From Chryseobacterium aquifrigidense (GTDB lineage Bacteria; Bacteroidota; Bacteroidia; Flavobacteriales; Weeksellaceae), in contig NZ_VFPD01000003.1 of the NCBI RefSeq assembly GCF_006716485.1, positions 1 to 64,000 on the forward strand: a stretch of DNA of 64,000 bases. Reading direction: 5' to 3'. Under the pieces are notes generated by a model. It did not search any database. It was given only the letters and a program-made list of their open reading frames with translations, and was not told where the DNA came from. Position numbers and translations under genes: made by a program. Of the stretch, positions 52,791-60,527 are shown piece by piece (within the stretch, counting starts at the first letter, position 1; every line of letters begins with the position of its first letter).

Positions 52791-52874
52791 ATTTTATACT
52801 ATCATTTTTATAGTTACAAAAGTAATTTAAGTTTATTAACTTTGCAATAACGGTAAAAAATGATAGTATAAAAT
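52791..52874. promoter_or_regulatory. divergent promoter-operator with 19-bp inverted repeat
   Basis: The whole intergenic region. The arms ATTTTATACTATCATTTTT (52791-52809) and AAAAATGATAGTATAAAAT (52856-52874) are perfect 19-bp complements. Inside are the nitroreductase promoter (minus strand TTG 52847-52845, 20 bases, TACTTTTG 52824-52817) and the hxlR -7 box (TAACTTTG 52837-52844). Each arm starts about 7-11 bases past a -7 box and touches a start codon, so a bound HxlR dimer could block both. The left side also contains TACTAT-N7-ATAGTT, a dyad like those bound by YodB-type HxlR proteins. Confidence 0.75.
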
Positions 52875-53220
52875 GTATACAATAGATAATAAATCCTATC
52901 CCTGCTGTACCAGCGTTACGATGAAATTTATCGGAGGGAAATGGAAAGCAGTAATTTTACACCACCTCATTGGAGGAGCTAAGCGTTATAATGAAATAAG
53001 AAAATCCATTCCTACCATCACGGAAAGAACATTGAGTTTACAGCTAAAGCAATTGGAGGAAGACGGAATTGTTGACAGAAAAGTTTTTACAGAAAAACCT
53101 CCTTTAGTGGTAGAATATGAATTAACGGACTTTGGAAAGACGCTTTTACCTGTTTTAGAAGCTATAACAAAATGGGGTGAAGAATCTCCAGTCATATCAA
53201 AAAAAATAATCAGGAATTAA
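52873..53220 (+). CDS. HxlR-family transcription regulator
   Basis: A 115-aa winged-helix regulator. MKFIGGKWKAVILHHLIGGAKRYNEIRKSIPTITERTLSLQLKQLEEDGIV, listed by the parts GGKWKAVIL and LSLQLKQLE, is the characteristic HxlR DNA-binding region. Two adjacent cysteines near the N-terminus (YPCC, residues 10-11) match the redox-sensing Cys of YodB/HypR-type members that respond to quinones or disulfide stress. The gene is divergent from the nitroreductase and its start lies in one arm of the inverted repeat, so autorepression is likely. It overlaps rsmD by four bases at the 3' end. Confidence 0.92.
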   Translation: MYTIDNKSYPCCTSVTMKFIGGKWKAVILHHLIGGAKRYNEIRKSIPTITERTLSLQLKQLEEDGIVDRKVFTEKPPLVVEYELTDFGKTLLPVLEAITKWGEESPVISKKIIRN

Positions 53221-53789
53221 AGTTCCTGATTATCTTCTTTATTGGGTTCAAAAAAACTGAAACTTACGTTTCCGTATTTTCTGGTATCTATTAAATTGGG
53301 ATGGTCGAGCTTCATACGGCTTTGGTGCTCTACAATCAGAACGCCGTTTTCCTTCAGGTATTTATTGTTTAAAACCAGAGAAATCAGCTCATAATATTTT
53401 TTCTCTTCCATTTCAAAGGGAGCATCAGAGAAAACAATTTCAAAAGATTTATTATTTCTGAATTTTTTAAGCCAGTCAAAGACATCCCCTCTCTGTACAT
53501 TGATCTGAAGTGCCATATCTAGCTCAGAAGCAGTGGAGTTGATAAATGCGGTGTGTTTTGGATTCAGCTCTACCGAAGTAACATTCTGACAGCCTCGTGA
53601 AGCAAATTCAAAGGTAATAGAACCAATTCCTGCAAAAAGATCAAGCACAGAAATCGACTGCATATCGTATTTGTTTTCCAGAATGCTGAATAAAGCCTCT
53701 TTCGCAAAATCGGTGGTAGGTCTTACTTCAAAGTTTTTTGGAGCGGCAATTTTCTTGGCTTTCCATTTGCCTGATATTATTCTGAACAT
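53217..53789 (-). CDS. rsmD: 16S rRNA (guanine-966 N2) methyltransferase
   Basis: A 190-aa Rossmann-fold methyltransferase acting on 16S rRNA G966. RIISGKWKAKKI with FEVRPTTDFAKEALFSIL is the RsmD N-terminus; VLDLFAGIGSITFEFASRG is the SAM-binding motif I. The catalytic motif IV, normally DPPY/DPPF, reads SDAPFEM, with Ala for the first Pro. The gene converges on hxlR with a four-base overlap and is followed upstream by DUF3822 on the same strand, a common arrangement in the phylum. Confidence 0.92.
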   Translation of the reverse strand: MFRIISGKWKAKKIAAPKNFEVRPTTDFAKEALFSILENKYDMQSISVLDLFAGIGSITFEFASRGCQNVTSVELNPKHTAFINSTASELDMALQINVQRGDVFDWLKKFRNNKSFEIVFSDAPFEMEEKKYYELISLVLNNKYLKENGVLIVEHQSRMKLDHPNLIDTRKYGNVSFSFFEPNKEDNQEL

Positions 53790-53802
53790 ATTTTTTTTAG
53801 GG

Positions 53803-53879
53803 TTTAGGTAATAGATTATAGGTGGCTGGTAATTATGTCCGGGAACTGATCCCTAATACCTGCGGCCTGTAACCTAGTT
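53803..53879. repeat. heptamer repeat region between rsmD and DUF3822
   Basis: TTTAGGT, AATAGAT, TATAGGT, GGCTGGT, AATTATG (53803-53837) and CCTAATA, CCTGCGG, CCTGTAA, CCTAGTT (53852-53879 with one base offset) in 7-bp steps. The two halves are roughly complementary (AGGT versus ACCT), and the second half runs into the DUF3822 stop codon. Confidence 0.65.
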
Positions 53880-54590
53880 GAGTATAAAATTCTTATTGGG
53901 AATATTGTCAAAGACAATTTTCAGATTTTTAACAAATTTCTGAAGTTCGGAAATAAACGTTTCATTTTCCGTAGTTTCTCCGTAAGCATAAAAGCTGGTT
54001 TCATTGATTCCGAAACCTATTTTGCTTAATGTAAACATAATAAAGTAAAGGAAATCAACTTCGGAGTTGACATCCAGGTTATTATAAAGAATGATTTTCT
54101 TATTATCAATTGCAAAAAACTCACATTGGTTGTGATATAGATTGATGTGAATTTCCTTATTGGTTTTATTATTGATCGCACTTAGAAACTTTTCTCCGGA
54201 GAAATTAAAATGAACTGGTACTGCAAGCTCTTTTATTTTCTTATAATAGTTTTTTGGGAAAGTATAATAAAACTGAATATTGAATTTTTTATTGATAGAA
54301 AGCATCAGCTCTTCCTTTTCTCTGTCAGTTGGAGCGTTGAAAGCGATCAGATCAAAACCTGCATCATGCTCAGAAAAACCTTCCGGCATCAGGGTAAAGT
54401 GGTTAAATGCTGAAATCACATGGATTTCGTCATAGCGCTGCTTTAAAAGAACTTCATCCAGCTTTTGATCAATAAGATTGGCTGGTGTCTCTTCAGTAAC
54501 GAAATAAGACTTTTCCTCCAGAATGTTTTTGTTTTTAACAATCTGGCAGATCAATCCGTCTTTGGTAAAAAGTAAATTAAGTACGTTCAT
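53874..54590 (-). CDS. DUF3822-family protein
   Basis: A 238-aa cytoplasmic protein of the DUF3822 family, found in Bacteroidota beside rsmD. VLNLLFTKDGLICQIVKNKNIL opens an actin/RNase-H-like fold in sequence pattern (two similar halves, with FYAYGETTENETFISELQKF near the end). Function unknown; the position suggests ribosome or coenzyme-A-linked metabolism, but nothing in the sequence shows it. A -7 box (TAAATTTG, minus strand 54611-54604) precedes it. Confidence 0.87.
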   Translation of the reverse strand: MNVLNLLFTKDGLICQIVKNKNILEEKSYFVTEETPANLIDQKLDEVLLKQRYDEIHVISAFNHFTLMPEGFSEHDAGFDLIAFNAPTDREKEELMLSINKKFNIQFYYTFPKNYYKKIKELAVPVHFNFSGEKFLSAINNKTNKEIHINLYHNQCEFFAIDNKKIILYNNLDVNSEVDFLYFIMFTLSKIGFGINETSFYAYGETTENETFISELQKFVKNLKIVFDNIPNKNFILN

Positions 54591-54608
54591 ATTTCAATTC
54601 CTGCAAAT

Positions 54609-55103
54609 TTAGTGAAATTCTACCATTACCGCACCCGATTGATGGTGAAGTATTTCCTTATTATAAAAATCAATATTAACCTGGCTTTCCAGCACATCCC
54701 GAACCATCCTCTGTAAAGTCCCATCACCAATGCCATGAACAATTTCCAGTCTCTTCAGGTTGTTCTTCCTGCAAAACTCAATCACTTCAATCAGTTTTTC
54801 CTTCTGTATAAACAATCTTTCAAAGCTGTCATAGTCATTGGGATTCTTTACCAAATTATGAAAATGCAGATCTAAAACCAAATGATTTTTCTGGTGTTTC
54901 TTAGAAATAATTTTTTTAGGCTCCGCTTTTCTGACGATTCTGATATTTTCATAGAGATCCGAATCTTTAGGAACCAGTTTTTCTTTAGGATATTGATGGG
55001 TAAAGCCATATTCATCTTTAAAAACGACAATATTTCCCTTCACGGATGTAATTACTCCGCTTAAATCTTCATCTACTACCGAAACCTTATCGCCGATCTT
55101 CAT
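54609..55103 (-). CDS. Smr-domain protein with DUF2027-like N-terminus
   Basis: A 164-aa protein. The first 60 residues form an SH3-like region (MKIGDKVSVVDEDLSGVITSV, YGFTHQYPKEKLVPK). The Smr (small MutS-related) domain follows: LVLDLHFHNLV, LKRLEIVHGIGDGTLQRMVRDVL, and a Phe/Val-rich end. The domain cuts or binds DNA/RNA in MutS2 and related proteins; target unknown here. The frame extends to 55139 (TTG), but a consensus promoter overlaps that point, so the ATG at 55103 is used. Confidence 0.88.
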   Translation of the reverse strand: MKIGDKVSVVDEDLSGVITSVKGNIVVFKDEYGFTHQYPKEKLVPKDSDLYENIRIVRKAEPKKIISKKHQKNHLVLDLHFHNLVKNPNDYDSFERLFIQKEKLIEVIEFCRKNNLKRLEIVHGIGDGTLQRMVRDVLESQVNIDFYNKEILHHQSGAVMVEFH

Positions 55104-55136
55104 AATTTCTAAGACTTGTCTAATCCAATATTTCTG

Positions 55137-55169
55137 CAAAGGTAAAAACTAAAACGGATAGAAGACAAA
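55137..55169 (-). promoter_or_regulatory. promoter of the Smr gene
   Basis: On the minus strand, TTTG (55169-55166), 21 bases, TACCTTTG (55144-55137). Predicted start of transcription about 27 bases before the ATG. Confidence 0.7.
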
Positions 55170-55213
55170 CTCCTTTACCCTCAAACACTCATACTCCCTA
55201 GCACTCTCACTCA

Positions 55214-55711
55214 TCATACTCTCGGTCCCAGTTCAATCACTTCCAGATCTTTGATTTCCTCACCGTCCACCACAAAGCGCATCATCGTTCTCACTTTATG
55301 CCAGCCCTGTTTTCCGCAGGCGCCGGGATTCAGATGAAGCAGACTTTTTTTCTCGTCATACATGGCTTTCAAAATATGAGAGTGCCCTGAAATAAATAAT
55401 TTCGGAGCCTTTTCTGCAATTTCTTTTTTAGTAAGTGGAGTATATTTTCCCGGATATCCTCCAATGTGAATCATCAGAACTTCCAGTTTTTCACAAAAAA
55501 ATCGGTTCACCTCCGGAAATTCAGCCTGAATTTTGGCATTATCAATGTTTCCGTAAACGCCCTTGAGAGGTTTTACTTTTTCAAGCTGTTCAATAACATC
55601 CAGGCTTCCGAAATCTCCGCAATGCCATACTTCATCGGCCTGAGAAGCATATTCCAGAATTCTGTCATCAATATAAGAATGAGAGTCGGAAAGGAGAAGA
55701 ACTTTTGTCAT
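55214..55711 (-). CDS. YfcE/MJ0936-type metallophosphoesterase
   Basis: A 165-aa cytoplasmic phosphodiesterase of the YfcE/MJ0936 family. Metal-binding motifs: LLSDSHSYID (near residue 7), WHCGDFGS (near 29), GNIDNAK (near 54) and GHSHILK (near 109), plus NPGACGKQGWHK near 132. Such enzymes hydrolyse model phosphodiesters; the natural substrate is unknown. A -7 box (TATATTTG, 55740-55733) precedes it. It follows the next upstream gene at a distance, so single-gene transcription is likely. Confidence 0.92.
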   Translation of the reverse strand: MTKVLLLSDSHSYIDDRILEYASQADEVWHCGDFGSLDVIEQLEKVKPLKGVYGNIDNAKIQAEFPEVNRFFCEKLEVLMIHIGGYPGKYTPLTKKEIAEKAPKLFISGHSHILKAMYDEKKSLLHLNPGACGKQGWHKVRTMMRFVVDGEEIKDLEVIELGPRV

Positions 55712-55769
55712 GTACTGCCATTTTTAAGAGTGCAAATATAAAGAAGCTTTTATCAATTCATAAGAGATC

Positions 55770-56237
55770 CTACTCAGTAATATTTTTTGTTTTTCTGATT
55801 GAATCCAGTTTCTTTTCAATATCCGCACTGAAAACCTTTTTTAATTTCAGCTGATTTTCCGTAAGCTTTGAAATAACAAAAGTGCCGGTCATATTGGTAT
55901 TGGAAGGAAAAATTAGAGTAACTGTAGAGTCTGAAGCTTTTTTCCAGCTCCCGATATAGCGGTCTGGTTTTTCATTTTTCTTAGTAACAGGTTCTTCCAG
56001 GGTATCATATCTTAAGGTAGATTTAATCAGATTTCCGGTGATTTTTCCGTTTTTCTGAAATCTGATTCCTTCTCTCCTTGCCTCAAAGCCATCCTGTTTT
56101 TCATAGGTATAAATATAAGTATCCATTTTATTGAGATTCCAGGTTTGTAAAAGCAGAGGATTGGCAGTTCTGTCCTGGGCTTTGGTACCACTGATAGCGA
56201 AAAGAGAAAATATACAGATACAAATAGACTTGTTCAT
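55770..56237 (-). CDS. secreted lipocalin-like protein of unknown function
   Basis: A 155-aa protein with signal peptide (MNKSICICIFSLFAISGTKAQ). The mature part has a pattern of beta-strands starting with LLQTWNLNKMDTYIYT and containing IRFQKNGKITGN and IGSWKKASDSTVTLIFPSN. This resembles small lipocalin-like or 'LipL-type' beta proteins of Bacteroidota, but no firm family is assigned. The open frame continues 16 codons upstream; the internal Met is preferred because it gives a standard signal peptide. Divergent from the hydrolase gene. Confidence 0.75.
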   Translation of the reverse strand: MNKSICICIFSLFAISGTKAQDRTANPLLLQTWNLNKMDTYIYTYEKQDGFEARREGIRFQKNGKITGNLIKSTLRYDTLEEPVTKKNEKPDRYIGSWKKASDSTVTLIFPSNTNMTGTFVISKLTENQLKLKKVFSADIEKKLDSIRKTKNITE

Positions 56238-56299
56238 AAATACAATTGATTTATAGTAAAGTTTTAGCACTGCTAAAATTAGCATCGCTTAATATTTAG

Positions 56300-56307
56300 T
56301 AAATTTG
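56300..56307 (+). promoter_or_regulatory. -7 box for the beta-lactamase-family gene
   Basis: TAAATTTG matches TAnnTTTG, 18 bases before the start codon; no -33 box recognised. Confidence 0.45.
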
Positions 56308-56325
56308 GGAAAATTAAAATAAACA

Positions 56326-57870
56326 ATGAAACAGAAACTTTCTTTTTTCATTTTTCTTTTGACCGTAGGATTGGCCAATGCGCAGGTTGAAGAAAAAAAG
56401 CTGGATGAACTGATCCAAAATACCCTGAAAACCTTTGATGTACCAGGAATGTCAGTGGGAATTGTAAAAGATGGTAAAGTAACCTATTCTAAAGGCTTTG
56501 GAGTACGTTCTCTTACTACGAAGCAGCCTATGGATGATAATACACTAGTGGGAATTGCTTCCAACTCAAAAGGTTTTACTTGTGTGGCATTAGCCATCTT
56601 AGCAGATGAGGGAAAACTGAACTGGGATGATAAAGTTTCAAAATATATTCCTGAGTTTCAAATGTACGATCCTTACGTTTCTCAAAATGTTACCATTAAA
56701 GATCTTATTACGCACAGAGCAGGATTAGGACTTGGGCAGGGTGATCTTATGTTTTTTCCTGAAGGAGGCAGTATGACTGTGAACGATATTGTTCGTAACG
56801 TAAGATATTTAAAGCCAGAAAATCCTTTCAGAACAAAACTGGATTATAACAATATTATGTTTATTGTGGCCGGAGAAGTGATTCACAGAATTTCCGGATT
56901 AAGCTGGGCAGAATTTATTGAGCAAAGAATCATGAAGCCGGTAGGAATGACTTCAAGTTTCGGAAGCTACAACAGAGCAAAAGCTACAGCTAATAAAATT
57001 GATGCACATGCTCCTGTGGATGGAAAAGCGATTGCTGTTCCTCACGATTGGAATGAAACAGCCAATGCCGCTGGTGGAATTATGAGTAATATTAAGGATA
57101 TGACAACCTGGGCAGAATGTCTCCTGAATAACTTCACAACAAAAGACGGAAAAAAACTGGTGTCTGATAAGAATGCCCAACAGCTGTGGAGCTTACAGAT
57201 CCCTGACAGAGTAGCCGCAAAAAATCCTTATGATACAAGTTTCTACGGATACGGTTTAGGGTGGTTCCTGAGTGATGTTAAAGGACATAAACAGGTACAG
57301 CATACCGGAGGATTGATCGGGACGGTTACACAGTTTACGTTAATTCCGGATATGAAACTGGGAATTGTTGTATTGACGAACCAACAATCTGGAGCAGCTT
57401 TCAATACCATTACCAATACGGTGAAGGATTCTTATCTTGGCGTTGCAGACAGAAACTGGCTAAAAACCTATGGGGACAGAATGTCTAAAATGGAAGCTGA
57501 ATTCAATAAACAGAAGAAAGACGCTTTTGCAAAATCAGAAGCATTTAAAAAAGAAAAATCACTTCAGCCAAAAGCAGAACAGTTCACAGGAACTTACAAT
57601 GATGTTTGGTTTGGTGATGTAGAAATTGCTCAGCAGGGAAATACTTATAGAATTTCATGTAAAAACTCTCCAAGATTAAAAGGCGAATTACTTCCATACT
57701 CTAATAATTCTTTTATTATCAAATGGGACGACAGAAGCTATGATGCGGATGCTTATATTATTTTCAGCTACGACGAAAACGGAAAGGCAGAATCTGCAAA
57801 ATTGAAGGCGATTTCTGATGTAACGGATTTCAGTTTTGATTTTGATGATCTGGATTTGAAGAAGAAATAA
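56326..57870 (+). CDS. beta-lactamase-family (S12) serine hydrolase
   Basis: A 514-aa exported hydrolase. The signal peptide ends near residue 20 (LANAQ). The class C beta-lactamase/DD-peptidase domain has SxxK as ASNSKGFT (near residue 84), the Tyr motif LDYNNIMF (near 173) and the KTG-like HTGG (near 325). A C-terminal DUF3471-like lipocalin domain (about 420-505) begins FTGTYNDVWFGDVEI. This layout is common in Bacteroidota serine hydrolases and peptidases of unknown substrate; resistance to beta-lactams is not implied. A terminator follows. Confidence 0.93.
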   Translation: MKQKLSFFIFLLTVGLANAQVEEKKLDELIQNTLKTFDVPGMSVGIVKDGKVTYSKGFGVRSLTTKQPMDDNTLVGIASNSKGFTCVALAILADEGKLNWDDKVSKYIPEFQMYDPYVSQNVTIKDLITHRAGLGLGQGDLMFFPEGGSMTVNDIVRNVRYLKPENPFRTKLDYNNIMFIVAGEVIHRISGLSWAEFIEQRIMKPVGMTSSFGSYNRAKATANKIDAHAPVDGKAIAVPHDWNETANAAGGIMSNIKDMTTWAECLLNNFTTKDGKKLVSDKNAQQLWSLQIPDRVAAKNPYDTSFYGYGLGWFLSDVKGHKQVQHTGGLIGTVTQFTLIPDMKLGIVVLTNQQSGAAFNTITNTVKDSYLGVADRNWLKTYGDRMSKMEAEFNKQKKDAFAKSEAFKKEKSLQPKAEQFTGTYNDVWFGDVEIAQQGNTYRISCKNSPRLKGELLPYSNNSFIIKWDDRSYDADAYIIFSYDENGKAESAKLKAISDVTDFSFDFDDLDLKKK

Positions 57871-57897
57871 AAGCGGAATCACGTAAGATATTTCATA

Positions 57898-57926
57898 GAG
57901 AACGGGCTTGGGTCCGTTCTTTTTTG
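57898..57926 (+). terminator. terminator of the serine hydrolase
   Basis: AGAACGG (57899-57905) pairs with CCGTTCT (57914-57920), then a T-run. Confidence 0.75.
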
Positions 57927-57928
57927 TT

Positions 57929-57979
57929 AACCACCCCGTCAAAAAATAAATTTTTTGCCACCCCTCCGATGGAGGGGAA
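57929..57979. repeat. CCACCCCGTC dispersed element, copy 2
   Basis: AACCACCCCGTC, AAAAAATAAATTTTTTGCC and ACCCCTCCGATGGAGGGG form the same element as at 34724-34778 but inverted. It keeps the terminal hairpin CCCCTCC/GGAGGGG. Confidence 0.75.
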
Positions 57980-58005
57980 TATGCAGTTGGTAAAGGAATG
58001 TTGGT

Positions 58006-58896
58006 TTATTGTACAAGATTCAGGTCTTGCTGTGACAGGGAAAGTTCTGTGTTAAGATGTTGCTTTTCAAAGAAATTTTTCAATTCAAGAAGTCTTTTCT
58101 CAGGATCATAATGGATACTTGAATTCAGTTTTCTCTGACAGAGTGAACATGCTCTTGCGAGGTGATAATCTGTTTCAGTAAGCGTATTGGTTCCATTCAT
58201 CACACAGTTGGCATTCAGACAATGGCTTATTCCAAACATATGCCCGATCTCATGAGAACTGATCTTTATTAATCTCAGAAAACTCTCATTAAAGTTGGAA
58301 TCACTTAAATGACCGTTTGCAAATCTATACATTGACGTGACCCCTACACCTTCTTCATAAGAAGCCAGCCCGAAAACATAGTTCCATTCCGGCAGTGGAA
58401 AAAGATCTTTCTCTGTAATTCCCATCAGTACTACAGCATCTTTAGGCTTTCTTTTGATCAGAATGCTGTCCAGGACATAACTTGCCAGAATTTGTTCCTG
58501 TCCTTCCTTTGAAATTCTTTTGATCTTTTCAGGAAATATGGTGTTGGATAAGGGGGGAAGAATCTTTGTTTCCAGCTGGAAATATATTTTTAAATATTCA
58601 CTGGTAAGGGCTATTTCTCTTTTCTGAAGTTCATCAAATTTTCCGATTGGCTGCAGATAGATGGTATTCTGTCCAGACTCTGGTTTTATCTTTTTTGATT
58701 TCTGAAAATCTTCATAGGTCTGGAAATGTTCATCATGATTAGAGCGCCAGCTTCCGGGCTTGGGGGAAGAAAGCTTTATATCATTCAGTGCAATAGATTC
58801 ATAGTAGGTTTTCTTCTGTTTCTGACATGAGAAAAGAAGGATTAATAAGGATACATAAAAAAGTACAGAAGTAAAGTTATATTTTCCCCGGCTCAT
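58006..58896 (-). CDS. archaemetzincin-type zinc metallopeptidase lipoprotein
   Basis: A 296-aa lipoprotein (lipobox LFSC, Cys near 24) with an archaemetzincin core: HEIGHMFGISHC, then CVM, then a CSLC after 17 residues, matching the HExxHxxGxxHCx4CxMx17CxxC pattern for two zincs. The preceding segment VVLMGITEKDLFPLPEWNYVFG is the usual lead-in. Protease activity in bacterial members is little studied. The frame continues to 58947, inside sixA; the Met at 58896 starts a proper signal peptide. It overlaps sixA by 20 bases and is likely cotranscribed with it. Confidence 0.92.
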   Translation of the reverse strand: MSRGKYNFTSVLFYVSLLILLFSCQKQKKTYYESIALNDIKLSSPKPGSWRSNHDEHFQTYEDFQKSKKIKPESGQNTIYLQPIGKFDELQKREIALTSEYLKIYFQLETKILPPLSNTIFPEKIKRISKEGQEQILASYVLDSILIKRKPKDAVVLMGITEKDLFPLPEWNYVFGLASYEEGVGVTSMYRFANGHLSDSNFNESFLRLIKISSHEIGHMFGISHCLNANCVMNGTNTLTETDYHLARACSLCQRKLNSSIHYDPEKRLLELKNFFEKQHLNTELSLSQQDLNLVQ

Positions 58897-59353
58897 AAAA
58901 GAATAACAGTTTCTTTTTAGCACCGTCGAATTCTGACCAGGATTCACAGTCTACTTCAAAACCTGCAACTCCGCAAGTCGGAAAATGGAAAATATCCTCA
59001 GAAATAGAGTTGGCAAAATTGGAAATTCCATTATTGTGAGAAAAGAATGCAACAGAATTAAGATTGTCATCCAGATCATAAATTACAGATTCAAAGCTTC
59101 TTTCCGATGGATTATAAAGTTTTTCATCAGTAGCACAGTTCAGCTGATAGGCCTGATTGAAAATTTTACAGGTATTCAGTGCACGCACCGCGGGGCTGGA
59201 CACAAAATGATCAATGGAAATATTATTACTTTTCAGGAACCTGGACATGTGCATAGCATCCTCCAAACCTTTGTCTGCCAATGGTCTGTCAAAGTCCTCC
59301 GTTTCCTCCGGCCAGTCGCTTTTTGCATGTCTAACGAGGATGAGTTTCTTCAT
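58877..59353 (-). CDS. sixA: SixA-type histidine phosphatase
   Basis: A 158-aa phosphatase of the histidine-acid (RHG-type) family. LILVRHAKSDWPEE near residue 4 carries the catalytic His; DRPLADKGLEDA and SSPAVRALNTCKIF are typical; the second His is in VAFFSHNNGISNFAN. SixA of E. coli removes phosphate from histidine in phosphorelay proteins (ArcB, PTSNtr). The target here is unknown. Its last codons overlap the archaemetzincin start. Confidence 0.92.
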   Translation of the reverse strand: MKKLILVRHAKSDWPEETEDFDRPLADKGLEDAMHMSRFLKSNNISIDHFVSSPAVRALNTCKIFNQAYQLNCATDEKLYNPSERSFESVIYDLDDNLNSVAFFSHNNGISNFANSISEDIFHFPTCGVAGFEVDCESWSEFDGAKKKLLFFYEPGKI

Positions 59354-59453
59354 ATAATTGTTTTTTGGAAGATTAAAATTATAAAAAAAATAATGGAATA
59401 AAACATGATTTATATAAAAAAACTGCGTTATGAATAAAATCAGTAAATTTTAC

Positions 59454-59461
59454 TAAATTTG
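59454..59461 (+). promoter_or_regulatory. -7 box for ruvX, nearly leaderless
   Basis: TAAATTTG matches TAnnTTTG only 7 bases before the ruvX ATG, so transcription would start at or one base before the start codon. No -33 TTG at normal spacing. Confidence 0.5.
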
Positions 59462-59468
59462 CAAACTT

Positions 59469-59885
59469 ATGGGACAAATCCTTGCAATAGACTACGGAAA
59501 GGCTCGTTGTGGTATCGCTGCAACCGATGATATGCAGATTATAGCCAGTGGACTGGAGACTGTAGAGAACCGTCTTTTAATGGAATTTTTGAAAAAATAT
59601 TTCAGTGAAAATAAGGTGGATGAAGTAGTGATTGGGCTTCCCATAGATTTGAGAGGAAATATTTCAGAAGTGGAAACCGATATTTTAAAATTCATAGAAG
59701 AATTTAAAAAAGAATTTTCGGATATTGCAGTTCACCGTTTTGATGAAAGATTTACTTCCAAAATGGCTTCGTTTTTTATTTCCCAAAGTGGAAAAAACAA
59801 GAAAAAGAGGCAGGAAAAAGGACTAATAGATAAAGTAAGTGCAACAATTATATTGCAGAATTTTTTAGAACAAAGATTAAGATGA
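59469..59885 (+). CDS. ruvX: RuvX/YqgF Holliday-junction resolvase family protein
   Basis: A 138-aa RNase-H-fold protein. ILAIDYGKARCGIAATDD (residues 4-21) carries the first catalytic Asp; VIGLPIDLRGNISEVE is the middle motif; HRFDERFTSKMA and the final IDKVSATIILQNFLE hold the others. YqgF/RuvX proteins are pre-16S rRNA nucleases in E. coli and resolvases in other bacteria. It leads a ruvX-def-DUF5606 operon and overlaps def by four bases (ATGA). Confidence 0.94.
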   Translation: MGQILAIDYGKARCGIAATDDMQIIASGLETVENRLLMEFLKKYFSENKVDEVVIGLPIDLRGNISEVETDILKFIEEFKKEFSDIAVHRFDERFTSKMASFFISQSGKNKKKRQEKGLIDKVSATIILQNFLEQRLR

Positions 59886-60454
59886 TATTACCGATAAGAG
59901 CTTTTGGGGATCCTGTTTTGAGAAAAGTAGGGAAAGATATAGACAAAGACTATCCCGAATTACAGGAACTGATAGATAACATGTTCGAAACCATGTACAG
60001 CGCAAATGGCATAGGTCTTGCAGCGCCACAGATTGGTTTGGACATCCGTCTGTTCGTAATAGATGTAACGCCTCTTGCAGAAGATGAGGATTATGAAGAT
60101 ATTAAAGATGAGCTGGCAGAGTTTAAAAAAGTATTCATCAACGCTCAGATTCTCGAAGAATCCGGGGAAGAATGGAAGTTCAATGAGGGCTGTCTTTCTA
60201 TTCCTGATGTAAGAGAAGATGTAAAAAGAAAAGGAACAATCGTTATTGAATATTATGACGAAAATTTTGTGAAACATACAGAAACTTTTTCCGATATTAG
60301 AGCCCGCGTAATTCAGCATGAATATGACCATATTGAAGGAGTTCTTTTTACCGATCACCTTAGTGCTCTGAAGAAGAAACTGGTAAAAGGTAAGCTGACT
60401 AAAATATCTCAGGGTGATGTGAACATCGGTTACAAAATGAGATTTCCAAAGTAA
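59882..60454 (+). CDS. def: peptide deformylase
   Basis: A 190-aa metalloenzyme removing the formyl group from new proteins. GIGLAAPQIG (near residue 41), EGCLSIPDVR (near 101, Cys metal ligand) and QHEYDHIEGVLFTD (near 141, two His ligands and catalytic Glu) are the three motifs. It begins within the ruvX stop region, so the pair is translationally coupled. Confidence 0.97.
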   Translation: MILPIRAFGDPVLRKVGKDIDKDYPELQELIDNMFETMYSANGIGLAAPQIGLDIRLFVIDVTPLAEDEDYEDIKDELAEFKKVFINAQILEESGEEWKFNEGCLSIPDVREDVKRKGTIVIEYYDENFVKHTETFSDIRARVIQHEYDHIEGVLFTDHLSALKKKLVKGKLTKISQGDVNIGYKMRFPK

Positions 60455-60527
60455 TTTAAAATAAGGATTAAAAATAATAAAAAGCAAAAAGCTAGTGCTG
60501 ATTGCAGAATTTACAAAAAATAAAATT

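Noticed and set aside
56326-57870. Antibiotic-resistance beta-lactamase
   Set aside because: Class C-like motifs but with a DUF3471 C-terminal domain typical of other serine hydrolases; resistance is not supported.
58006-59353. sixA and archaemetzincin as a single fused or frameshifted gene
   Set aside because: The archaemetzincin begins with its own lipoprotein signal and sixA is full length.
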